In this document: positions 1 to 5,506 of the stretch, one piece after another | Position numbering within the stretch: position 1 is the stretch's first letter | How the letters are laid out: every line of letters starts with the position of its first letter | Origin: an uncultured Actinomycetes bacterium | Lineage (GTDB): Bacteria > Actinomycetota > Actinomycetes > S36-B12 | Assembly: GCA_903918595.1 (NCBI GenBank) | Contig: CAIXFB010000177.1 | Location: 1 to 5,867, forward strand | Direction of reading: 5' to 3' | DNA length: 5,867 nucleotides | Notes under the pieces: model-generated | Told to the model about the DNA's origin: nothing | Database searches by the model: none | The model's input: the letters and a program-made list of their open reading frames with translations, nothing else | Translations under genes and position numbers: made by a program

Positions 1-171
1 ACGAAGACTTTTCAGTTGATCGGGGATCAACGATTGATCGGCACTGCTATCGATCACGATCAATTCGAGATCCTGAAAAGTTTGGGCAAGGAGAGACTCC
101 ATGCTGACTGCAAAACCCTCGGCATCGTCCTTGACCACGGTAATGATGCTGAATTTCGGAGTGGCGTTCAC
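1..171 (-). CDS. Glycosyltransferase family 2, N-terminal part (runs off the left edge)
   Basis: This is the first 57 codons of a gene that continues past base 1. The minus-strand reading from GTG at 171-169 begins VNATPKFSIITVVKDDAEGF and continues into SLLAQTFQDLELIVID. These are the first beta strand, the first helix (SLLxQTFxDLELI) and the second strand of a GT-A fold GT2 glycosyltransferase. The acidic turn that normally reads D-x-S-T-D-G is IDSSADQSL here: residues D41 and D45 are kept and the usual glycine is Gln46. The DXD metal site would lie outside the window. The start overlaps the stop of the upstream GT25-like gene as GTGA, with no Shine-Dalgarno sequence. Translation is therefore probably coupled and the two genes form an operon. 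No in-frame ATG lies nearby and an in-frame TGA lies upstream, which supports the GTG. GT2 membership is clear. Donor and acceptor sugars are unknown, and the protein presumably acts on the cytosolic membrane face. Confidence 0.85.
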   Translation of the reverse strand, partial: MNATPKFSIITVVKDDAEGFAVSMESLLAQTFQDLELIVIDSSADQSLIPDQLKSLR

Positions 172-1010
172 GAATGCATCGACATCTGTGTGATGGGTGC
201 TGGTTCAACCCACCAGCACTCGTGGCCATCAATCTTCTTCGCTTCGAAGAGATTCATGAGAGCAACGTTTAGCTTCCAGTCAATGGACAAAACTGGATCA
301 ACTGGTAACGAATCCATTTCTTGAACTAAGGAGATCAGAAATTCTCGCGAATAGAGGATCGCGCACACAGTATTTGTGATGGGGCGCTCAGCTCGATACA
401 TGATGCGGTGCTCCTGACCCCTCCACGGGAAGTCACCGATTGGAGCAAGCAAGTGACCAACCCCAAGTTCATTAACACTGAATGATTCAGAAAGATTCAC
501 GAATGATCGCCTGCGGGGGCTATCGATAATGCCCTTGAGTCCTTCCGCTAAATCTTCGACGTTGGTCGAGAAGGCGTCATCTTCGAGAATCAGGATGTTG
601 TGGGCACCGCTAGCGATTCCACTGCGCATCAGATCAAGATGCGAGGCCTCAATATTGAGCAGTCGCGTGATCATCCGCGGGGGAGGCGATGAAAAGTTGT
701 TCTTGGCCCGCATCAGCCATCGACCGGCCATCCGAACGGAGTTGTTGAAAGGATCTGGCCGTGAAATGTACCGTGAGTAACGGCCTTCGGCCTGAAGCTC
801 TGCGGTGAGTGATCGTTGAACAGCACCGCGATCAGCGATGACTCCAGATTCATCGAGATCAGTTGCGTTGATCTGAACGAGGGTTTGGATACCCAGAGAG
901 TCGGTCAGCGTGCGGGCCACGGTGTGCCCCAAACCGTCCTGGCCCTGACTCACCGGGAATACGGTCTGGGCGTAGCTCACCACTCCTACAAACAGGTCGG
1001 GAGCGGTCAC
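168..1010 (-). CDS. GT25-like glycosyltransferase
   Basis: A 280-residue cytosolic protein that resembles glycosyltransferase family 25 (LPS / beta-1,4-galactosyltransferase-like). The best evidence is the pair EASHLDLMRSGI (residues 121-132) and NILILEDDAF (138-147). This matches the family pattern of a conserved Ser-His-Leu helix followed by a strand ending in the acidic L-E-D-D-A motif, where E143, D144 and D145 would bind the metal-nucleotide-sugar. VDPVLSIDWKLN (237-248) fits the later acidic P-x-D region. The N-terminus (DLFVGVVSYAQ) is a first beta strand. The start is well fixed: a TAG lies in frame 12 bases upstream of GTG 1010, and the next GTGs fall inside the strand. The next gene overlaps its stop. 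GT25 enzymes are best known from LPS of Gram-negatives, so the target here is uncertain. The protein is weakly conserved outside the motifs, so GT25 is a motif-based call. Confidence 0.75.
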   Translation of the reverse strand: MTAPDLFVGVVSYAQTVFPVSQGQDGLGHTVARTLTDSLGIQTLVQINATDLDESGVIADRGAVQRSLTAELQAEGRYSRYISRPDPFNNSVRMAGRWLMRAKNNFSSPPPRMITRLLNIEASHLDLMRSGIASGAHNILILEDDAFSTNVEDLAEGLKGIIDSPRRRSFVNLSESFSVNELGVGHLLAPIGDFPWRGQEHRIMYRAERPITNTVCAILYSREFLISLVQEMDSLPVDPVLSIDWKLNVALMNLFEAKKIDGHECWWVEPAPITQMSMHS

Positions 1011-1015
1011 GGAAG

Positions 1016-1021
1016 TAGGCT
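1016..1021 (+). promoter_or_regulatory. -10 element of the GT2 gene at 1028 (leaderless)
   Basis: TAGGCT fits TANNNT and stands exactly six bases (ACCGCT) before GTG 1028, so transcription would begin at the start codon. No Shine-Dalgarno or clear -35 is visible. With its mirror on the minus strand it forms the odd palindrome GTAGGCTAC (1015-1023) centred on base 1019. One core could thus direct polymerase either way, as known for symmetric -10 sequences at bacterial bidirectional promoters. The assignment rests on spacing and on recurrence at other starts in this window. Confidence 0.6.
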
Positions 1022-1022
1022 A
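1017..1022 (-). promoter_or_regulatory. -10 element of the GT25-like gene (leaderless)
   Basis: On the minus strand TAGCCT (1022 to 1017) matches the TANNNT consensus. It is followed by six bases (ACTTCC) and then the GTG start at 1010-1008. With the usual 6-7 base distance from -10 to transcription start, the first transcribed base would be the G of GTG, giving a leaderless mRNA. There is no Shine-Dalgarno sequence, and none would be used. I see no convincing -35 at 16-18 bases. The element overlaps the opposite-strand -10 by five bases. Confidence 0.6.
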
Positions 1023-1027
1023 CCGCT

Positions 1028-1894
1028 GTGCCTGAGGGGAATGAGACTGCGCACTTCACGCCGAGTGATGTTTCTGCCGTTGTGTGCACCATGAATTCCA
1101 TCGCAGCGATTAGAGAATGTCTCACCAGCCTGCGTGCCTCTGGGGTTAAAGAAATTGTTGTTGTGGATGCCTCGAGTACGGATGGCACGAGGGAAGTAGC
1201 ACAAGAGCTTGCCGATGTTGTTGTTACCGATCCTGGAACCGGCTTAGGGCGGGCCCGAAATACTGGAATCGAACACACAACAAGACCCTTGATCTTGAAC
1301 ATGGGATCAGACAACGTCATGCCTGCCGGCGAATTACAGAAAATGATTGACTACCTCACCCGAAATGACTTTCAAGGGGTCAGCGCCCAAACAGCCATTG
1401 ATGGATCCGACTGGATCTCCAGTGGATTGAATGGTTGGCGAACGGGTCGATTCGGAGAGGGTGAAGTGGCAGTTATTGGAACGCCCACCCTGTTTCTCGG
1501 AGATTTACTCCGGTCCCATCCCTATGACCCGAATCGGGTTTTTTCTGATGATTCGGAATTATGTGAACGCTGGACCCGTGACTTCGGAGCTCGATTTGGA
1601 ATTAGTGATGCGGTATCCAAGGAAATTGGCAAAACAAGTTGGAACGAAGTAAAAGCCCGCTGCCGGATGTATGGGAAATCGGATGCAGAGATTTTTCTCG
1701 AAGGATCGCGCTCAGGTTGGTCCACTCGCCGAAAAGTAAAATCCTTAAGCCACCCATTGCGTATTGATCTATTAGAGCCAATCAAGAATGCGCCGGGCAA
1801 CCGAAATCTCTCAAACATCTCTTTTCTGACAGCATTCACGGCATTGCGTTACGTGAGTTGGGCGCTGGTGTCCTTGCGGCGCTTGAAAAAGTGA
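1028..1894 (+). CDS. Glycosyltransferase family 2
   Basis: A 288-residue GT-A fold transferase. VSAVVCTMNS (15-24) is the first strand, and the helix IRECLTSLRASGVKEIVVVD (28-47) leads to the nucleotide-binding turn DASSTDGT (47-54). GLGRARNTGIEH (72-83) and LILNMGSDN (88-96) follow. In the last, the usual DXD is replaced by G-S-D, leaving D95 as the probable metal ligand. GTPTLF (151-156) and FSDDSELCERW (172-182) look like the acceptor-side strand and the catalytic-base region. The C-terminus (265-288) is a hydrophobic-basic helix, SFLTAFTALRYVSWAL then RRLKK, suited to docking on the inner membrane face. The start is constrained: a TAG lies in frame 12 bases upstream of GTG 1028, and no other start codon occurs before the first strand. 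The gene is divergent from the GT25-like gene and convergent with the next GT2. Family membership is clear; substrate is not. Confidence 0.88.
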   Translation: MPEGNETAHFTPSDVSAVVCTMNSIAAIRECLTSLRASGVKEIVVVDASSTDGTREVAQELADVVVTDPGTGLGRARNTGIEHTTRPLILNMGSDNVMPAGELQKMIDYLTRNDFQGVSAQTAIDGSDWISSGLNGWRTGRFGEGEVAVIGTPTLFLGDLLRSHPYDPNRVFSDDSELCERWTRDFGARFGISDAVSKEIGKTSWNEVKARCRMYGKSDAEIFLEGSRSGWSTRRKVKSLSHPLRIDLLEPIKNAPGNRNLSNISFLTAFTALRYVSWALVSLRRLKK

Positions 1895-1924
1895 CCTGAA
1901 CACTTGCCGATCAGGCTCGAGTTC

Positions 1925-2761
1925 CTAATTGAGTGAACCGCGAGCTTTGAGAACCATGTATGCCGCGCGCCGCAGATTCACCTGAGTAACTCTGCCGATT
2001 GCAGCGCGCTTACGTTCCATCGCGCTAATGGGGATAACTGATGATTCTGCGTACGTTTCTTGCCAAGATTTCGTCTGTTCGAGTTGCAGTCGCGCGAGCT
2101 TGGTTGACCACGAACTACTACTGACTCGAAACGCCCCAACTGATTCCATGCGGGCAATAACGTCACCTTGCGGGGCAACTTTGGAATACATACTGAGGTC
2201 AAGCATGAGCGGATTTTCATCCTGCCACGGCAAGGCCTCTCGAAGTGCTGACGTGCGGAACAGTACGGCGAGGGGTTCGCCAAGAACATTGGTACCACGC
2301 AAAAAACATTCCTTGATGACTGCCTCACCCTTCAGCAATCCCGGGCTTAGTCCCGCGAGTCCACGCTTGGCGTAGAGGCGCTTTCCGTACGCATCGATAA
2401 TGTCTCGTTGGCCAATCGCCAAGACCGCTGAAGGATGGGCCTGTAGGTCTGCGAGTTGATGCTCGAGCGCGGTGGGCGCGAGCAGATCATCTTGGCAAAT
2501 GAGTTTCGTAAATTGCCCCGTTGCAGCCGAAGACACTGCTGTCCAGTTTGCCGCTGCACCGGTGCCTTCCTCCAACTGAATGATTCGAATACGGGGATCT
2601 GTTAAACCGGAGAGGTAGTCGAGGCTGCCGTCTGTGCCACCACCCTCAGAAAAGATGATCTCGAAATCTTGGTGGGTCTGGCGAAGCAAGCTCGCTACTA
2701 GATCAGGCAGGTAGGGCATTCCATTAAAAACTGGCACCACGACCGATACGAGGGGCTCCAT
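1925..2761 (-). CDS. Glycosyltransferase family 2 with variant nucleotide-binding turn
   Basis: A 278-residue GT-A fold enzyme. It opens with VSVVVPVFNGMPYLPDLVAS (5-24) and LLRQTHQDFEII (25-36), a textbook GT2 start. The turn that usually reads D-D/G-G-S-T-D-G-S is SEGGGTDGS (38-46), with Glu39 in place of the first acidic Asp. Later landmarks are GAAANWTAVSSAATG (68-82), the DXD-like LICQDDLL (87-94), GEPLAVLFRTSAL (161-173) and the acceptor-side DLSMYSK (188-194). FRVSSSSWS (211-219) follows, then a basic C-terminal part (RKRAAIGRVTQVNLRRAAYMVLKARG) that may lie on the membrane. ATG 2761 is the only reasonable start: the first strand begins at residue 5 and an in-frame TAG lies upstream without another ATG or GTG. 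Thirty bases separate its stop from that of the convergent GT2. The sugar and acceptor cannot be inferred. Confidence 0.88.
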   Translation of the reverse strand: MEPLVSVVVPVFNGMPYLPDLVASLLRQTHQDFEIIFSEGGGTDGSLDYLSGLTDPRIRIIQLEEGTGAAANWTAVSSAATGQFTKLICQDDLLAPTALEHQLADLQAHPSAVLAIGQRDIIDAYGKRLYAKRGLAGLSPGLLKGEAVIKECFLRGTNVLGEPLAVLFRTSALREALPWQDENPLMLDLSMYSKVAPQGDVIARMESVGAFRVSSSSWSTKLARLQLEQTKSWQETYAESSVIPISAMERKRAAIGRVTQVNLRRAAYMVLKARGSLN

Positions 2762-2767
2762 GTACCA

Positions 2768-2773
2768 AGTATC
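2768..2773 (-). promoter_or_regulatory. -10 element of the GT2 gene starting at 2761 (leaderless)
   Basis: On the minus strand GATACT (2773 to 2768) agrees with TATAAT at four positions. It stands six bases (TGGTAC) before ATG 2761, the same geometry as the other starts here. An upstream TTCACG (2797 to 2792) agrees with TTGACA at four positions with an 18-base spacer, so this is the only promoter in the window with a plausible -35. There is no Shine-Dalgarno sequence, which fits leaderless transcription. Confidence 0.5.
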
Positions 2774-2778
2774 GCGAA

Positions 2779-2784
2779 TAGGCT
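2779..2784 (+). promoter_or_regulatory. Probable -10 element of the membrane-protein gene
   Basis: TAGGCT, the same hexamer as at 1016, lies eight bases before the in-frame GTG at 2793. The spacing is two bases longer than at the other starts. If correct, it moves the membrane-protein start to 2793 and separates it from the opposite-strand ATG. The divergent GATACT lies a few bases to its left, so the 31-base intergenic region would carry two back-to-back promoters. Confidence 0.4.
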
Positions 2785-2792
2785 TCGGGATC

Positions 2793-4175
2793 GTGAATGC
2801 CTATACGAGTGAGCCAAAGAGCCATTTAGAAGATGAGCACAGCTCAGCTCGTGGAACTGTGAGGTGGTGGGCCTGGGCACTGCTCGTGGGCATTGCCTCT
2901 GGACTCATCTCGATGGGTCGATTGGTCGTGGGGAATTCGCAGGCATTGAGCGAAGTTTTATGGGCTGAGGATGGGCTCTTTCCGTTATGCATTCACAAAG
3001 CCGACTTCGCAACCTGCTTGACCGATCCTTTTGCCGGCTATTTTCTGTTTCTGCCACGAGTGTTCGCTTGGCCGGTATCGGTGCTCCCCCTCGAAACATG
3101 GGCCCTTGCAACCAATCTCATCGCAGCCGTTTTTGCTGGAGCAGTCAGTGCCGCGGTCTTTGCAATTCTCATCCGGGCCCACATTGGCTGGTTCGCTGCT
3201 GGCGCTTCTGCTCTCCTTGCAACGGCTGCGCCAATGGTGGGACTTGAGTCGATCAACGCACTTGGCAGCGCTTACCCACTACTCCTTTTTGTTTTGACCG
3301 TTGCAGTTGCATTCCCATCAGCTCGCGTGCGTTCAGGCCAAGGATTTGGCTGGATAGCAGTGGCTGTTCTCGGACTCGTCACAGCCTTAACCATGCCGAC
3401 AACGGTCGTGATTGCGATCCTTGTTGTGATCCAAGCACTGACTCGTCGACTATCTATGAAAGTTGCCATCACTTGGATCGGTGCCATGGGAATCGGCTTA
3501 GTCGCGCAAGCGTGGGTTGCTGCGACAGCCGAGGTGCGCCGTCCCATTGGATTGGGATGGGACTCGCTCAATGCATGGGCCGATGCGATCCCTGTCTCGA
3601 TACTGACCTATTGGCCAGGACTTTCGATCGGTGAATTCAGCTTCTTTGACAACTTCACGTTGAGCCCCGTTTCAGCCACCGGGTGGCTTGTGGTCGCTGC
3701 ACTTGCCATCCTCGCTGGATGGCTATTGGTGCGAGGCCAGCGTGCAGTAATCGGGAATGAACGATTCTTCGGAATTGGGCTGTTGCTATTGGCTGGCTTG
3801 GGCTTGGGTTTGATTCCTGCCGCCATCGGATTTGCTAACAACCGCTATTTTGTTGTGCCGTTACTGCTGTGGGGAACCGCCCTGCTGATCGCACTAGATC
3901 CCTGGTTGCGTCGGGCGCGCGCATGGGTGCTTGCACTGATTGTGGTTTTGACGCTGGTGATCTGGTGGCCGGCAATGCCGGCAAGCGTTTTCCGATCGAC
4001 CCCGGCTCCGCCGTGGACTGAAGAGGTGGCCCGGGTCAAGGCTGCATGCCAAGTGGCCCCCGATGCCCTAGAGAGGCCGATTTTCAGCCCCTTCTGGCCC
4101 CCAAATTGGGGTGATGGACTCACTGAACCCACTCACCCAAACCTGCCATGCACGATCGTGTGGAGATGGCTCTGA
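2793..4175 (+). CDS. Polytopic membrane protein, GT-C-like glycosyltransferase candidate
   Basis: About 460 residues with roughly ten hydrophobic segments, the first WWAWALLVGIASGLI (about 25-40). After it comes a loop with LWAEDGLFPLC (56-66), then AGYFLFLPRVFAWP (81-94). An acidic E-D pair just after TM1, outside the membrane, is the hallmark of GT-C glycosyltransferases using polyprenyl-phosphate donors. W-A-E-D-G followed by a G-Y..P-R helix recurs, as I recall, in uncharacterised actinobacterial membrane proteins. Two Cys in this loop (66 and 75) and two in the C-terminal tail (AACQV, LPCTI) could form external disulfides. The tail after the last TM is Trp/Pro-rich. The start is uncertain. 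ATG 2760 adds 11 residues but overlaps the opposite-strand ATG and lacks a promoter. GTG 2793 follows TAGGCT by eight bases. GTG 2859 is also possible. No signal peptide is apparent apart from TM1. Confidence 0.8.
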   Translation: MNAYTSEPKSHLEDEHSSARGTVRWWAWALLVGIASGLISMGRLVVGNSQALSEVLWAEDGLFPLCIHKADFATCLTDPFAGYFLFLPRVFAWPVSVLPLETWALATNLIAAVFAGAVSAAVFAILIRAHIGWFAAGASALLATAAPMVGLESINALGSAYPLLLFVLTVAVAFPSARVRSGQGFGWIAVAVLGLVTALTMPTTVVIAILVVIQALTRRLSMKVAITWIGAMGIGLVAQAWVAATAEVRRPIGLGWDSLNAWADAIPVSILTYWPGLSIGEFSFFDNFTLSPVSATGWLVVAALAILAGWLLVRGQRAVIGNERFFGIGLLLLAGLGLGLIPAAIGFANNRYFVVPLLLWGTALLIALDPWLRRARAWVLALIVVLTLVIWWPAMPASVFRSTPAPPWTEEVARVKAACQVAPDALERPIFSPFWPPNWGDGLTEPTHPNLPCTIVWRWL

Positions 4176-4181
4176 TTCTGA

Positions 4182-5486
4182 TCAGGTGAGTCGTTTAAAG
4201 CCTGATTGCGCTGAACCATAAGGTAACTGAACTGCCAACTCGCCGTCACTCATGTTCGCGAGCATTCCTAAAACCGGTGCGAGCGCATTTATGTAGCCAT
4301 CGAGGATCACATCAGTGTGGGCGATCGAGGCATACAGATTGGGCCCTGCTAGGTAGCCCTGTTCCAACATCTGCGCAGTGATGAAGGTCTTGACTGCGAG
4401 AGGATCAAGACCTCTCACGCTGAAGTTGGCGAGTGCCGGTAGGCCGCCAGTACTGATCTGCAATCCCAAGCCTTCCGCTGACGCGTGCCAGCGCTCTTGA
4501 ACTTCGGTGCCAATTTCATGCACACGCTGCGTTGCGTTTTCTTCTCGCATTACCTCAAGTGTTGCGAGCGCTGCGGTGGGTCCGATGCGTTCAGTCCAGA
4601 AAGTACTTGAGATGAACGTGGTCTGCGCGGCCTCCATCACACTTGCCCGGCCGATGATTGCGGTGATGGCATAGCCATTACCAAGAGTTTTTCCAAAGGT
4701 GGCGATGTCTGGGTCTACACCAAAGTGGAGGTGGAGACCACCGAGTGTGCGGCGAAACCCGGATGTGCACTCATCGAAGATCAGAACAGCACCGTGTTTG
4801 GTGGCGAGCTCCCGAACTCCTTCAAGGAAGCCAGGCGCGGGTGGCTCAGAGCGCTGCACCTCCATGTAGATAACACCGATTTGATCGTCGTTTTCCAAAA
4901 TAGTTTTGAGTGCTTCGAGGTCGTTGAATTGGAACGGGATAGATGTTCCTTGAAGTGCACGAGGCACTCCGTTTGGCTCGAGGCCTGGAATCAGGTGACC
5001 ATCGAGTGAATCATCTTCACCGAGGTTTGCGGCCAAGTACCAGTCGTGCCAGCCGTGGTAACCGCAAAAAGCAACTTTGTCTTTGCCGCTGGCTGCCCGA
5101 CCGATCCGTACCGCGATGGCACAGGCCTCACCGCCACTTCTTGCGAATCTCGCCATGTCGGCCCAAGGATGAAGTTCGATGAGTGCCTCAGCGAGGTAGA
5201 CCTCTTCAGGAGCGTTCAGTGTTGAAAGGTTGCCCTTGTCGATGGTTTTGCGTACCGCCTCATCAACCTTGGGATGGGAGTAGCCAAGGATGTTGGTGCC
5301 CACACCCATAAATCCAAGGTCTAAGTACTTATTGCCATCGAGATCCCAGATGGCGCAGCCTTCGGTCCGATCGAAGTACGCGGGCCAACCCTCCGGGAGA
5401 TACATCTCGGCCCGCTTAGAGAGCAGCATGGAGCCACCAGGGATCAGCTCCTTGGCGCGCTTCCACAGATCGGTGCCGGTGGTCAT
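4182..5486 (-). CDS. Class III PLP aminotransferase, glutamate-1-semialdehyde-aminomutase-like
   Basis: A 434-residue fold-type I PLP enzyme of full family length. Visible landmarks are the N-terminal LIPGGSMLLSKRAEMYLPEG (14-33) and WDLDGNKYLDL (47-57). The phosphate loop is SGGEACAIAVRIGR (117-130), and GYHGWHDWYLA (142-152) supplies the ring-stacking aromatic. FDECTSGFR (237-245) contains D238, which would pair with the pyridine nitrogen. FGKTLGNGY (264-272) contains K266, the Schiff-base lysine, and SSTFWTERIGP (293-303) is also present. All catalytic residues are present. The IPGGSMLLSKR and YHGWHDW forms differ from true HemL and match, from memory, a HemL-like subfamily found in surface-polysaccharide loci, so a role in tetrapyrrole synthesis is unlikely. 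It may aminate or isomerise a sugar or keto-acid precursor, but its reaction is unknown. ATG 5486 is supported by TAGCCT six bases upstream and an in-frame TAG. It is convergent with the membrane protein, six bases apart. Confidence 0.92.
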   Translation of the reverse strand: MTTGTDLWKRAKELIPGGSMLLSKRAEMYLPEGWPAYFDRTEGCAIWDLDGNKYLDLGFMGVGTNILGYSHPKVDEAVRKTIDKGNLSTLNAPEEVYLAEALIELHPWADMARFARSGGEACAIAVRIGRAASGKDKVAFCGYHGWHDWYLAANLGEDDSLDGHLIPGLEPNGVPRALQGTSIPFQFNDLEALKTILENDDQIGVIYMEVQRSEPPAPGFLEGVRELATKHGAVLIFDECTSGFRRTLGGLHLHFGVDPDIATFGKTLGNGYAITAIIGRASVMEAAQTTFISSTFWTERIGPTAALATLEVMREENATQRVHEIGTEVQERWHASAEGLGLQISTGGLPALANFSVRGLDPLAVKTFITAQMLEQGYLAGPNLYASIAHTDVILDGYINALAPVLGMLANMSDGELAVQLPYGSAQSGFKRLT

Positions 5487-5492
5487 GGGGTA

Positions 5493-5498
5493 AGGCTA
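5493..5498 (-). promoter_or_regulatory. -10 element of the aminotransferase gene (leaderless)
   Basis: On the minus strand TAGCCT (5498 to 5493) is followed by six bases (TACCCC) and ATG 5486. Hexamer and spacing are identical to the GT25-like gene. A weak -35, CTGTCC, lies 17 bases upstream inside the end of the previous gene. No Shine-Dalgarno sequence is present. The aminotransferase can therefore be transcribed on its own, although a same-strand gene ends only 20 bases upstream. Confidence 0.6.
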
Positions 5499-5506
5499 CG
5501 CGGTGA

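Noticed and set aside
15..72. A perfect 7-bp inverted repeat (GTTGATC, GGG loop, GATCAAC at 15-31) within a run of six GATC sites.
   Set aside because: It lies inside the GT2 reading frame and is explained by two Asp-Gln codon pairs (GATCAA) and Ile-Val-Ile-Asp codons. There is no sign of an origin or methylation-control function.
859..1320. A 153-residue minus-strand frame spanning the divergent promoter.
   Set aside because: It overlaps two well-supported transferase genes in other frames, and its translation has no recognisable motif.
1889..1915. Two competing short hairpins at the convergent gene ends: AAGTG/CACTT and CCTGA/TCAGG.
   Set aside because: Each stem has only 5 bp with a 7- or 11-base loop, and no T-run follows on either strand. 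This is too weak to call a terminator, though the region must end transcription somehow.
3272..4132. Several long minus-strand frames opposite the membrane-protein gene.
   Set aside because: Their Thr/Ala/Pro/Ser-rich translations are the expected shadow of hydrophobic codons on the other strand, and no start signals accompany them.
4172..4185. Small hairpin CTGAT-TCTG-ATCAG spanning both stop codons of the convergent pair.
   Set aside because: The 5-bp stem is AT-rich with no T-run. Stop codons reading toward each other (TGA and TCA) produce such symmetry easily by chance.
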